From CAZJHD01 sp964545855 (GTDB lineage: Bacteria > Planctomycetota > UBA1135 > JACQFD01), in NCBI GenBank assembly GCA_964545855.1, contig CAZJHD010000003.1, positions 1-64,000 of the forward strand: 64,000 nt of DNA, in the 5' to 3' direction. A program made the translations under genes and the position numbers. This document shows, piece by piece, positions 42,446 through 51,096 of the stretch; position 1 is the first letter of the stretch; each line of letters starts with the position of its first letter. The notes under the pieces are model-generated. The model saw only the letters and a list, made by a program, of their open reading frames with translations, ran no database searches and was not told the origin of the DNA.

Positions 42446-43162
42446 ATGCTCCCCACCGCACTCTCCATCGCACGGAGTCCGCTCTTCCGAGCCGCCCTCA
42501 CCGCAGCGGCCTGCTTCGCCGTCGCCTCGTGCCAGCAGCCGTCTCGCTCGGAGGCGTCGGCGGCGACGCGTCCGCGGCGGCCGGAGCGCCCGGGGAATCC
42601 GATCGCGAGCGATCTGCCGAACGTCCTCCATCCCGAGCCGCCGCTGGAGGAGTACCCGTCCTATGTCATCGCGATGCGGCCCGTGCTCCAGAACTGCCGT
42701 GTGATCCTGGAGCCGGCGGGACCCGCGCTCGCGGTCTTCACGATCCCGATGCTCGCGCCGGCCGAGAAGGGCGGGCACACGGTCGATCTCATCGCCGACG
42801 CGGCGATCCGCTTCGGGTGGGGGCCCGACCCCGCCGTCTCGACCGACCAGCTCGCGCTCGGTCCGCGGCCCGCGAGCACGGCGGACCCGAAAGGTCTCCA
42901 GCCGCGCGCCTACCGCATCCACTTCGCGCCCGCCGGCCCCGATCGTTTCAAGGGCACGATCACCGAGCGACAGGCCGACGGCAGCTACGTCGCGCTCTCG
43001 TCGGGGACCGTGATGTCGGCGGGCCTCATCCTCGTCGGCTCGCCGCCGCTCTACCAGATGCTCAGCACGACGCTGACCCCGAACGGGAGGATGAGCGTCC
43101 TCGTCGGGATCTTCCTCGATGACATGCACGTGCGCGTGCGCGTCGACGACGATCGGATGTGA
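42446..43162 (+). CDS. Hypothetical lipoprotein, NCRVILEP family
   Basis: The 238-residue product has a lipoprotein signal ending in CFAVASC (C29), a Pro/Arg-rich linker, and a beta-rich domain with LQNCRVILEP and ALGPRPA segments. No known domain is recognised. The NCRVILEP motif and overall layout recur in the next gene (43228), so the two are tandem paralogues. It overlaps the frame of the next gene only if a non-preferred upstream start (43159) is used there. It is probably an outer-envelope protein of unknown role. Confidence 0.75.
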   Translation: MLPTALSIARSPLFRAALTAAACFAVASCQQPSRSEASAATRPRRPERPGNPIASDLPNVLHPEPPLEEYPSYVIAMRPVLQNCRVILEPAGPALAVFTIPMLAPAEKGGHTVDLIADAAIRFGWGPDPAVSTDQLALGPRPASTADPKGLQPRAYRIHFAPAGPDRFKGTITERQADGSYVALSSGTVMSAGLILVGSPPLYQMLSTTLTPNGRMSVLVGIFLDDMHVRVRVDDDRM

Positions 43163-43227
43163 TGCGCGTCGACCTCGCTCCCCGCTCGGCCCAGCCCCCC
43201 ACTTCATCGTCTCCCGAGGGAGATCCC

Positions 43228-43779
43228 ATGCGTCCCAGCGTCCACGCCTTCCTGGTCTCGATCCTCTCGCTCCTCGTCTCCTGCGCATCGACGAACTCCG
43301 CGCCCGGCCCGAGCGGCCCAGCGGCGCCGACGACGGCGGCCTCGTCGGATCCGAAGGCCCTGCTGCTCCTCAACTGCCGCGTCATCCTCGAGCCGATCAC
43401 GCTTCCGCTCGTCTGGATCCAGGCGCACAGCACCTACGACAGCACGAACGCGAATCGGATCGATCTGCGGCTCGTGGTGACCGCCCCCCTTAGGTTCTCG
43501 TTCACGAGGTCTGCCCAAGGGATCTCGATCGGACCGGCCCAGCCCAATGGCGAGCCCGTCGCCTACCGAATCTCCTTCGCGCGGAATCCTGCGACCGACG
43601 TGGTCGACGGGGTGATCGCGATGGAGGGCGGCGCGGCGATCCAGACGATGAGCCAGGCCGCCTTCCCGGCCGGAACGACGGATCTCCGGATCGGCGAGGC
43701 GTCGAACGGGAACAGGAGCTCCTTCTTCATTCCCGCGCACCACGGCTGGTCCGCGTTCTTCCGGCTCGACGAGCCGTAG
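43228..43779 (+). CDS. Hypothetical lipoprotein, NCRVILEP family (second copy)
   Basis: The 183-residue product has a signal with LLVSC (C19), a Pro/Ala/Ser linker, LLNCRVILEPITLPLVW and later SIGPAQPNGEPVAYRISFA. The first copy has matching parts (NCRVILEP and QPRAYRIHFA). I prefer the ATG at 43228 to an upstream one at 43159, because a GAGGGAGA ribosome-binding site lies 5 bases before it and the signal peptide begins there. The function is unknown. A MITE-like inverted repeat begins 4 bases after its stop. Confidence 0.75.
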   Translation: MRPSVHAFLVSILSLLVSCASTNSAPGPSGPAAPTTAASSDPKALLLLNCRVILEPITLPLVWIQAHSTYDSTNANRIDLRLVVTAPLRFSFTRSAQGISIGPAQPNGEPVAYRISFARNPATDVVDGVIAMEGGAAIQTMSQAAFPAGTTDLRIGEASNGNRSSFFIPAHHGWSAFFRLDEP

Positions 43780-43782
43780 CCG

Positions 43783-43951
43783 CTCAGAGGTCGTGAAGAA
43801 ATCGGCGCCGGGCTTCGGCCGGCTGCGAGCGGCTGCGACTTCGTTGCTCCTCCTCCGCAACTCTCAATGAGTTGCGTCGTCGTCGCGCCTCGCCTCGCTC
43901 GCTCTCGCTCGGCCTCGGGCCAGCGGCGGCGATTTCCTCACAACCTCTCAG
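43783..43951. repeat. 169-bp hairpin-forming element (MITE-like)
   Basis: Terminal arms at 43783-43809 and 43925-43951 match in inverted orientation at 23 of 27 positions (CTCAGAGGTCGTGAAGAAATC against CTGAGAGGTTGTGAGGAAATC). At the centre, CGCAACTC (43856-43863) pairs with GAGTTGCG (43869-43876). The element is nearly symmetric about 43866. It separates convergent genes, and its right end covers the stop codon of the MscS gene. There is no transposase inside. It is either a miniature inverted-repeat element or an elaborate bidirectional terminator. Confidence 0.65.
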
Positions 43952-45090
43952 CCGCTCTCCCGCTTCCCTTCGGACGACACCACCCGCACCTCCAGCGGCT
44001 TCGCCGGGAACAGGTGCACATCGCGCTGCGGGAAGGCGATCACGATGCCCGCCTCGCGGAAGAGGTCGTCGATGCGGAACCGGATCTCGCTGTAGACGCG
44101 GCGGCGCACCATCGGCGTGCGGGACTCGGTCCAGAGGTAGACGTCGAAGATGAGCGCGTTGTCGCCGAAGTCCTCGAAGATGATGTCGGGCTTCGGCTCC
44201 TGCAGCACCGACGGGTGCTCGTCGAGGACCTGCCGGATGATCTCGGCGGCCTTGCGCGTGGGAGAGCCGTAGACGACGCCCACGCGGATGGTCGCCCGGA
44301 TCTTCGTGTCGAGCAGCGTCCAGTTCGTGACGACGTTCTCGAGGAGATGGCTGTTCGGCACCAGCAGGTCGACGCCGTCCGTGCGGCGGACGCGCGTGCT
44401 GCGCGCACCGATCCGCTCCACGCTCCCGAACTGGCCGTTCAGCTCGACGACGTCGCCCAGACGGATGGGCCGCTCCACGAGGAGGACCCAGCCGCTCAGG
44501 AAATTGTTCACGAGGCTCTGGGCGCCGATGCCGAGACCGAGCGCGAGAGCTCCGCCGAGGAACGCGAAGGAGGTGATCGGAAGGTGGAGGAGCTGCAGCG
44601 CCGTGAGGAGCACGGCCACCAGGAGCACGTAGTAGACGACCTTCTGCACCGCCTCGGCGGCGGTGCGGTCGAGCCGGCTCGGATGGAGGCGCCTGCCGAC
44701 GGCGCGCCCCGCGACGCTCGCGAAGACGATTCCCGCCGCCGTCATCATCAGCGCGCTCGCCGCGTCGCGCACCCGCACGACCGCGCCCTCCCCGAGCGTG
44801 AGGATCGTTGCGTTCCAGGCCTCGTCGACGCGATCGCCGTAGCCCGCGACCCACGCCGCGATCGCGAGAGTCGCGATGACGCTCGAAACGCTCGCCAGGA
44901 TCCCGAGCGTCCCGGCGAGCGACGAGCCTCGGTCTCCCGCGGCGAGCCATCGGCTCACGAGCCGCCCGAGCACGATGCTCACGACGATTCCGACGACGAG
45001 GACCGCGCCGCCCTGGACGCGCGGATCCTCGAAGAGGCTGCCCCCGCTCGCGTCGGCCTGGAGGAGGAGCAGGGTCGGAAGACGGAGCAT
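43948..45090 (-). CDS. MscS-family mechanosensitive ion channel
   Basis: The 380-residue product has about five hydrophobic helices and then the MscS core: a pore-lining helix with FAFLGGALALGLGIGAQSLVNNFLSG and the beta domain WVLLVERPIRLGDVVELNGQFGSVERIGARSTRV and LLVPNSHLLENVVTNW. The C-terminal alpha/beta part includes MVRRRVYSEIRFRIDDLFREAGIVIAFPQRDVH. The channel should open on membrane tension and release solutes during osmotic downshift. Its last codons run into the hairpin element at 43783-43951. The palindromic repeat at 45137 lies upstream. Confidence 0.95.
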   Translation of the reverse strand: MLRLPTLLLLQADASGGSLFEDPRVQGGAVLVVGIVVSIVLGRLVSRWLAAGDRGSSLAGTLGILASVSSVIATLAIAAWVAGYGDRVDEAWNATILTLGEGAVVRVRDAASALMMTAAGIVFASVAGRAVGRRLHPSRLDRTAAEAVQKVVYYVLLVAVLLTALQLLHLPITSFAFLGGALALGLGIGAQSLVNNFLSGWVLLVERPIRLGDVVELNGQFGSVERIGARSTRVRRTDGVDLLVPNSHLLENVVTNWTLLDTKIRATIRVGVVYGSPTRKAAEIIRQVLDEHPSVLQEPKPDIIFEDFGDNALIFDVYLWTESRTPMVRRRVYSEIRFRIDDLFREAGIVIAFPQRDVHLFPAKPLEVRVVSSEGKRESG

Positions 45091-45136
45091 CGGCGGGCCG
45101 GATCATCGGTCGCGGCGTCGCGCCGGACAAGCAAGC

Positions 45137-45167
45137 CCCGGGAATGGGGTCAGACCCCTTTCCCGGG
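45137..45167. repeat. Intergenic palindromic repeat, copy 3
   Basis: GGGGTC-A-GACCCC (45146-45158) is flanked by CCCGGGAA (45137-45144) and TTCCCGGG (45160-45167). It is symmetric about 45152 and nearly identical to 31-59. It lies between the stop of the aldo/keto reductase gene (45178) and the MscS gene start (45090), both on the minus strand, and could act as a terminator hairpin. Confidence 0.8.
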
Positions 45168-45177
45168 TGAGCGGATC

Positions 45178-46020
45178 TCAGATCGTCGGGAGCGAGCGCG
45201 GTCGCGGGCCGAGGGGGAATGCACTCTCCAGCCGTCGCAGATCCGCGGCGTCGAGTCGCACGGTCTGCGCACGCGCATTCTCCTCGGCGTGCGCCGTGCT
45301 CGACGACTTCGGGATCGGGAAGACGCTCGCGCGCCGCGCGAGGACGGCGAGGGCCACCTGCCGCGACGTCGCGTCCTTCACGCGCGCGACCTCGGCGAGC
45401 ACGCGGCCCCCACGGCTCGCCGGATCGGGGAACGAGCCGCTTCCGAAGGGGCTGTAGGCCTGCACCGAGACGTCGTGCTGCTCGCACCAGGGGATCACCG
45501 CGTGCTCGATGGCGCGCTCGCCGAGGTGGTAGAGCACCTGGTTGCACGCGAGGCGTCCGGGGCCGGCGATCGCGACCGCGCGCTCGAGGTCGTCGACGTC
45601 GAAGTTGCTGACGCCCCAGAGGCGCGTCTTGCCGGCGCGGACGAGATCCTCGAAGGCAGCAATCGTCTCCTCGAGCGGGTGGTCGCCGGGCCAGTGGAGG
45701 AGATAGAGATCGAGCCGCTCGACGCCGAGCCGGCGGAGGCTCCGCTCGCAGGCGTCGATCGTCCCGCGGCGCGATGCGTTCTGCGGGAGCACCTTCGACA
45801 CGAGCAGGACCTCCTCGCGCCGCCCGGCGATCGCTTCGCCGACGATCCGCTCGACGGCGCCGTCGCCGTACATCTCCGCCGTGTCGACGACGCGCATCCC
45901 GAGGTCGAGGCCGCGCCGCAGCGCCGCGACCGAGGCCGCGCGGTCGCGCTCCATCTGCCACGAGCCCTGGCCGACGACCGGCCAGGGCTCGCGCGCGGGA
46001 CCGAAGGGGCGAGTTTCCAT
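45178..46020 (-). CDS. Aldo/keto reductase
   Basis: The 280-residue product is an NAD(P)H-dependent (alpha/beta)8-barrel oxidoreductase. The tetrad reads D46 and Y51 (VVDTAEMYGDG), K76 (LLVSKV) and H109 (LYLLHWPG). Later motifs are WGVSNFDVDDL, NQVLYHLGER, VQAYSPFGSG and a C-terminal cofactor-binding segment VFPIPKSSSTAHAEEN. The length is a little short for the family but complete. It likely reduces aldehydes or ketones; the substrate is not predictable. No operon partner is apparent. Confidence 0.95.
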   Translation of the reverse strand: METRPFGPAREPWPVVGQGSWQMERDRAASVAALRRGLDLGMRVVDTAEMYGDGAVERIVGEAIAGRREEVLLVSKVLPQNASRRGTIDACERSLRRLGVERLDLYLLHWPGDHPLEETIAAFEDLVRAGKTRLWGVSNFDVDDLERAVAIAGPGRLACNQVLYHLGERAIEHAVIPWCEQHDVSVQAYSPFGSGSFPDPASRGGRVLAEVARVKDATSRQVALAVLARRASVFPIPKSSSTAHAEENARAQTVRLDAADLRRLESAFPLGPRPRSLPTI

Positions 46021-46075
46021 CGGCCCCGCAGCTTGCCGCGGGCGCTTCGATCCGTCGAGGCGCCCGGGGGGGTCG

Positions 46076-48022
46076 TCACTTCTGGATCGGGAGCGCGGCC
46101 GCCATCTTCGCGACGAAGGCGTCCTGACCGCCGACGGTGGCGAAGTCGAGCGCGCCGTCGCCGACGTCGAGCGTCATCGTCCCGTAGAAGTAGCCACAGA
46201 CGACCGAGGTCCCGTCGGCGAAGGTCGCGGCGCCGAGACCCACGCGATGGCTCGAGCCCGTTGCCGTACGCACCCAGCCGAGCGTGCCGTCCGCCTCGTA
46301 GCGCGCGGCGAAGAACGTGTTGCCGTTCGCGGTGATGCTCGTCTCATTGGGCTCGCCGGCGCCGAACACCTCCGTGCCGTCCACCCAGCCGGTCATCAGG
46401 AGAGCACCGTCGGGGAAGGCGTCGAGGGCGTTGCCCTGGTAGTCGTTCCACATGGCTCCCGGGAGGACGTTGCCGGAGAAGGCGTCACCGTCGGCCTCGA
46501 AGCGAACGAGGATGAGCGAGACGCTGCTGGTCGTCACCGTCACGGGCGTCTCGCCGGCGAACGTGAGCGACACCGGCTCGAAGGTCATCACGAGCGCCGA
46601 GGTCCCGTCGGACATCGCCGCGACGGAGCCCATGTGCGGGTAGCCCGAGCCGGACACGACCTGACCCGTGCGCGCCCAGTCGAGCGTTCCGTCGGCGTGG
46701 AAGCGCGCGATGAACGTGCCGGTGCCGGAGTTCAACGTCACCTCGTTCGTTTCGCCCGCGCCGAGGAGCAGGGCGCTCCCGCGTCTGCCCGTGAGCACGA
46801 AGGATCCGTCGGGGAAGGCGTCGAGGTCGCGCCCGTAGTTGAACTGCGGGCCCGTTCCCGTCTTCACCCACGATCGCGTGCCGTCGCGCTCGTAGTGCGC
46901 GATCACGAGCCAGTACGTGTTCGTCGGGATGTTCAGCACCAGCTCCTGCGGCGTGCCGGCGTCGAGGGTGACCGTGCCTGCGGCCGATGCGACGAAGACG
47001 ACGCCGTCGGTCCCTGTCTCGAGACCGAGAGACTCCTGCGACGTTCGGGCCGCCGACATCCCGCCCGGGAAGATCGTGTAGTTGCTGGAGAGGAGCTTCG
47101 CCCAGAGGAGCGAGCCGTCGACTCCGTAGCGCGCGAGGAACATGTTCCCGGCGTTCACGCCCGGGGAAGCCGGTGCATCGAGGGTGATCGCGTCGGCCTC
47201 GCCCGCCGAGATCACGATCTGACCGCCGGAGGGGCTCTGGTCGAACGTGCCGGCGACGACCGTCGAGCCGTCGGAGAGCGCCGCCACCTCGCGGAAGCTC
47301 GCTCCCTTCGCCGTATTCGTGCCACGCGCCCAGAGGAAGGAGCCGTCGCTCGCGTAGCGCGCGACGAAGCCGTCGGTGCTGCCCGTGGCCGTCAGCGTCT
47401 CGCTCGATCCCGAGAAGCCGATGAAGCCGGTGAAGAATCCGACCACGGCGAAGGAGCCGTCGTCGAACGTGTCGACGCTCCATGCGATGTCGGAGCCGTT
47501 CCCGCCGGCGGAACCGCCTCCCGTGCCGCCGCCTCCTCCCTTCCCTTCGTCGACGACGAGCGTGATGAGTCCGGCGCCCAGCGCCGTCGCCTCGAGCTTG
47601 CCGTCGGTCGTGCGGGCCTCGATGCGGTAGACACCCTCGGGGACTCCGAAGGTGTCCCACGACGCCGACTGCTCGTCGCCGTCCGCCTCGGGCACACCGC
47701 TCGCGATCATGTATTCCGACGGCTGGCCGTCGGCCGTCGGGATCGGATAGGCGCGGACGCTCGTCGACGCCACGTCGTCCGGATCGTCGTCGATCCATCG
47801 GATCGTGATCACGTCGCCGGGCGCTCCCTCGACGTTCGTGGACGGCGAGGTGATCTGCACCGTCGGCGCCACGTTCGCCGTCGGCGTGCCGCCGCCCCCG
47901 GTCGACGCCTTCGCGCAGCTCCGCCGGCTGCAGCCGGACGCGAAGAGCGCGATCGAGATCAGGGAGAGCCCCAGAAGGAGTTGGTGGGATTGAAGGCGAG
48001 CAAGGGCGCGAGGAGCGTGCAT
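46076..48022 (-). CDS. Exported lipoprotein with beta-propeller (SBBP-like) repeats (copy 1)
   Basis: The 648-residue product has a lipoprotein signal (LLGLSLISIALFASGC), a Gly/Thr linker, and an Ig-like domain with VQITSPSTNVEGAPGDVITI and DDDPDD. A Gly-rich linker follows, then propeller repeats of the form DTFDDGSFAVVGFF, FVARYASDGSFLWARG, ADGTLDWARTG and FPDGALLMTGW, each followed by TLGAGE-type turns. A matching paralogue lies directly upstream (48232-50184) on the same strand. It is probably surface-exposed. No enzyme activity is suggested. Confidence 0.82.
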   Translation of the reverse strand: MHAPRALARLQSHQLLLGLSLISIALFASGCSRRSCAKASTGGGGTPTANVAPTVQITSPSTNVEGAPGDVITIRWIDDDPDDVASTSVRAYPIPTADGQPSEYMIASGVPEADGDEQSASWDTFGVPEGVYRIEARTTDGKLEATALGAGLITLVVDEGKGGGGGTGGGSAGGNGSDIAWSVDTFDDGSFAVVGFFTGFIGFSGSSETLTATGSTDGFVARYASDGSFLWARGTNTAKGASFREVAALSDGSTVVAGTFDQSPSGGQIVISAGEADAITLDAPASPGVNAGNMFLARYGVDGSLLWAKLLSSNYTIFPGGMSAARTSQESLGLETGTDGVVFVASAAGTVTLDAGTPQELVLNIPTNTYWLVIAHYERDGTRSWVKTGTGPQFNYGRDLDAFPDGSFVLTGRRGSALLLGAGETNEVTLNSGTGTFIARFHADGTLDWARTGQVVSGSGYPHMGSVAAMSDGTSALVMTFEPVSLTFAGETPVTVTTSSVSLILVRFEADGDAFSGNVLPGAMWNDYQGNALDAFPDGALLMTGWVDGTEVFGAGEPNETSITANGNTFFAARYEADGTLGWVRTATGSSHRVGLGAATFADGTSVVCGYFYGTMTLDVGDGALDFATVGGQDAFVAKMAAALPIQK

Positions 48023-48231
48023 GGGAGGGCCGTTGGATGAAGGGAGTCGTGTGCGCGGGCTCCGACGCCCCGGGTCGGCCGGGGGATGCTTCGGGCCTGC
48101 TCCTTCCCGAACAGGCCGCCACGCGGCTCCGGACTCGGATTCGCGCGCGCCCCTGCGAAGCGTCGTCCTGCAATGCGGCGGGGGCGCGCGCGACCGCGTG
48201 CCCCCGCCTCGACGACTCCGTTCGGAGACGC

Positions 48232-50184
48232 CTACTGCACGCTCGCGGCCTGCTTCACGGCGAACGCGTCCTGCTGGCCCATGCTCGTCAGCTCGACGGT
48301 GCCGAAACCGTTCTCGAAGATCGCCGAGCCGAAGAAGTAGCCGCAGGTGATGGCCTGCCCGTTGGCGAAGGTCGCGGCGCCGAGTCCGAGCGTGTGGCTG
48401 GTCGCCGACGGTGCGCGCGCCCAGTCGAGCGAGAGATCGGCGTTGTAGCGAGCCATGTAGGCGGTGTTGCCGGCGCTCGGCTCGAGCAGCGTCTCGTTGA
48501 TCTCGCCCGCTCCGAACACCTCGCTGTGATTCTGGAGGTAACCCGTCAGCAGCACGCCGCCGTCCTGGTATCCGTCCATGCGATCGCCGTGTCCTTCGTC
48601 CGCGAGCACGCCGGCAACGACCTTGGCGAGGGTCGGCTCCCCGTCCGCGTCGAAGCGGACGATCACGGTGCGATTCTCGTCCTCGACGAGGACGGGGTCG
48701 ATCGTCGCACCCGGGAAGCTCACCGCGCCGGGCGAGAAGGAGATGGCCGCGACGGTGGTCCCGTCGAGGAGAGCGGCCACTTGCGTGCTCAGCGACGTGG
48801 CCGAAGGCGAGCCCGCGGCGGCGCGCACCCAGTCGAGCGTGCCATCGGCGTGGTAGCGCACGACGAGGTCCGTCGAGCCGGAGCCGATCGTCGTCTCGTT
48901 GTGCTCTCCGGCGCCGAGCGTGAGTGTTCCCGCGCGCTTGACACCGAGGACGAACGACCCGTCGGGGAACGCGTCGATGTCGCGACCCTGGTGGAAGTAG
49001 CTGCCCGTCGACTGGCCCGTCTTCACGAAGGCGAGGCGGCCGTCGCTCTCGTAGCGCGCGACGAAGAACTGCGTCCTGCCCACGGGGACGCTCACCGTCG
49101 TCTCCTCGGACTCTCCGGGCGCGAAGGTCGCGGCTCCCTCGAAGAAGCCGGTCACGAGGATGCCGTCGCCGGCGGAGTCGAGGGGCAGCGTCGCAGCGCC
49201 CGGGGTCGTCGTCACGCCGTAGAGGCGCACCTGCCACGAGGCGACGATCGCCTTCGCCCAGAGCAGCCCGCCGTTCTCGTCGAGACGGGCGACGAAGGAC
49301 TGGATCGCGTTCACGCCGGGGGTCGGAGGACCGACGAGGGTCTGCGCATCGGACTCTCCGCCGGAGATCACGACCTCGCCGCCGCCCGGGCCATGGCTGA
49401 AGAGACCCGCCCAGGCGATCGAGCCGTCCGAGAGGCTCGCGACCTCGCTCGGACCGGCCCACCGCGAGGAGTGCGTGCCCCGGGCCCAGAGGAGCGATCC
49501 GTCGTCCGCATGGCGAGCGAGGAACGCCTCGGTGATGCCCGTGCTCGAGAGCGCCGTCTGATTCGGCTCGCCGGCGCCAAGGAGCATCGTCTCGTCGAAG
49601 ACTCCTGCCACGACGTACGAGCCGTCGTCGAAGGTGTCGACGCCATAGGCGATGTCCTTGCCGCTCCCACCGGCCGCGGAGCCACCCGTGCCGCCGCCCT
49701 CGCCCTTGCCGTCGTCGACGACGAGCGTGATGAGTCCGGCGCCGATCGCCGTCGCCTCGAGCTTGCCGTCGGTCGTGCGGGCCTCGATGCGGTAGGTGCC
49801 TTCGGGCACTCCGAGCGTGTCCCAGCTCGCCGACTGCTCCTCGCCGTCGGCCTCGAGGGCCCCCATGGCGATGGGGTACTCCTCAACGCCATCGGCCGTC
49901 GCGAGCGGCCGAGCGATCAGGTCGGTCGTCGCCACGTCGTCCGGGTCGTCGTCGATCCAGCGAATCGTGACCACGTCGCCGGGGGCGCCTTGGAGATCCG
50001 TCGTGGGCGAAGTGACCTGCACGATCGGCCCGACGTTGGCCGCGGGAGTTCCGCCGCCGCCGGACGCCGCCGAACAATGCCCGTGTCGGCATCCGGGGGC
50101 CAAGAACGCGATCGGGAGGAGCGCGAGAAGGAGGAACGACGCGCGGGGAACGCGCCACGAGGGCATGGATCGGAAGGAGCGCAT
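48232..50184 (-). CDS. Exported lipoprotein with beta-propeller (SBBP-like) repeats (copy 2)
   Basis: The 650-residue product is a paralogue of the 46076 gene over its whole length. It has a signal ending APGC, a linker, VQVTSPTTDLQGAPGDVVTI with the same DDDPDD loop, a Gly-rich linker, and repeats such as DTFDDGSYVVAGVF, FLARHADDGSLLWARG and ADGTLDWVRAA. The almost invariant segment between the Ig-like part and the linker (ARTTDGKLEATAIGAGLITL) shows a recent tandem duplication or gene conversion, while the propellers have diverged. I start at the ATG at 50184; the ATG at 50166 is also possible. A 209-base gap separates it from copy 1. Confidence 0.82.
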   Translation of the reverse strand: MRSFRSMPSWRVPRASFLLLALLPIAFLAPGCRHGHCSAASGGGGTPAANVGPIVQVTSPTTDLQGAPGDVVTIRWIDDDPDDVATTDLIARPLATADGVEEYPIAMGALEADGEEQSASWDTLGVPEGTYRIEARTTDGKLEATAIGAGLITLVVDDGKGEGGGTGGSAAGGSGKDIAYGVDTFDDGSYVVAGVFDETMLLGAGEPNQTALSSTGITEAFLARHADDGSLLWARGTHSSRWAGPSEVASLSDGSIAWAGLFSHGPGGGEVVISGGESDAQTLVGPPTPGVNAIQSFVARLDENGGLLWAKAIVASWQVRLYGVTTTPGAATLPLDSAGDGILVTGFFEGAATFAPGESEETTVSVPVGRTQFFVARYESDGRLAFVKTGQSTGSYFHQGRDIDAFPDGSFVLGVKRAGTLTLGAGEHNETTIGSGSTDLVVRYHADGTLDWVRAAAGSPSATSLSTQVAALLDGTTVAAISFSPGAVSFPGATIDPVLVEDENRTVIVRFDADGEPTLAKVVAGVLADEGHGDRMDGYQDGGVLLTGYLQNHSEVFGAGEINETLLEPSAGNTAYMARYNADLSLDWARAPSATSHTLGLGAATFANGQAITCGYFFGSAIFENGFGTVELTSMGQQDAFAVKQAASVQ

Positions 50185-50424
50185 GGAGACCACGGATCGG
50201 AGACACGGCGATCGGAGACGCCCGGCGCGCGCGGGACGAGGCCCTCGGCATGCCGGACACACCCATCGGAACAGGGCACCAGATGTCTCCGGACGTGGGT
50301 TCCCGCTCCTGGCTCCGGGCGCCCGGCGTGCTCCCGATGCGCCGCGGGCCGGTCTCGAGCATCGACCGGCCCGTCTCGCGCCGCGTGGTCCGCGCTGCGC
50401 GCGGACACCCTGCGGAGTCGCGCG

Positions 50425-50970
50425 CTACTTCCGCTCGCCGCCTCCCTCGTGGTGCGCGCGGATGTGCTTCAGGTCGTCCGCGCTGAAGTAGGTGCCGCTG
50501 AACTCGAGCGCGAGCTTGCGGATGCTCTCCACGTTCGCGAGGTCCGTCGTCTGCTTGCACTTCATGGCCGCGACCGTGATGCCGTGGAGGAGCGCGAGCT
50601 GACGGTGGTACTTGTCCTTCGCGTCGCCGCCGGCATCGGCGGCGGGCGCCTTGATGCGCTGCGCGAGCCAGTAGGCGGCCACCTGATCCTGGATGGCCTG
50701 GCTGTGGTCGTCCTTGTTCATCACCCAGCGCACCATCTGGTTCTTGCTGGGCGACGCTTCCTTGTCCATGTCCTGGAGCGTCTTCATCCCCTTCTCGATG
50801 GTCGCCGCGTCCTCCATGAGCATGTCGATCCGCATGGAGTCGCCGTAGATCCCGCAGGGCACCTGGCAGTGGAAGACGGCGGGCGCGGGCTCCGTCGCGA
50901 TGGTCGGCTCGTGAGCGAGGAAGCAGGCCGCGAGGCCGAAGGCGCTCGCGAGGGAGAGGATGCGGAGCAT
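50425..50970 (-). CDS. sodN: Nickel superoxide dismutase, with a signal-like N-terminus
   Basis: The nickel-hook motif H-C-x-x-P-C-G-x-Y is present as HCQVPCGIY at residues 34-42, followed by the four-helix-bundle pattern (MEDAATIEKGMKTL, SKNQMVRWVMNKDDHSQAIQDQVAAYW). Ni-SOD converts superoxide to oxygen and hydrogen peroxide. In the mature enzyme His becomes residue 1, so the first 33 residues must be removed here. That leader is hydrophobic and contains LAAC at 13-16, unlike the short polar propeptide of actinobacterial enzymes, which hints at export. No sodX-like maturation protease is adjacent. The 181-residue length fits leader plus mature enzyme. Confidence 0.92.
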   Translation of the reverse strand: MLRILSLASAFGLAACFLAHEPTIATEPAPAVFHCQVPCGIYGDSMRIDMLMEDAATIEKGMKTLQDMDKEASPSKNQMVRWVMNKDDHSQAIQDQVAAYWLAQRIKAPAADAGGDAKDKYHRQLALLHGITVAAMKCKQTTDLANVESIRKLALEFSGTYFSADDLKHIRAHHEGGGERK

Positions 50971-51096
50971 GGGACGTCCGTGGTTCGGGTTTCGGATTTC
51001 GATGGAAAGACGCCGCGGAGGGCCGGCCCTCCGCGGGGGCGACAGACTACGCTTCCAGGGGTCGGGCATCGGGACCGAGCATCGCGCGACGCATCG

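Noticed and set aside
39133..43122. A 1329-codon plus-strand open frame
   Set aside because: It lies in a different frame across the kinase-FGE gene and has no recognisable domain.
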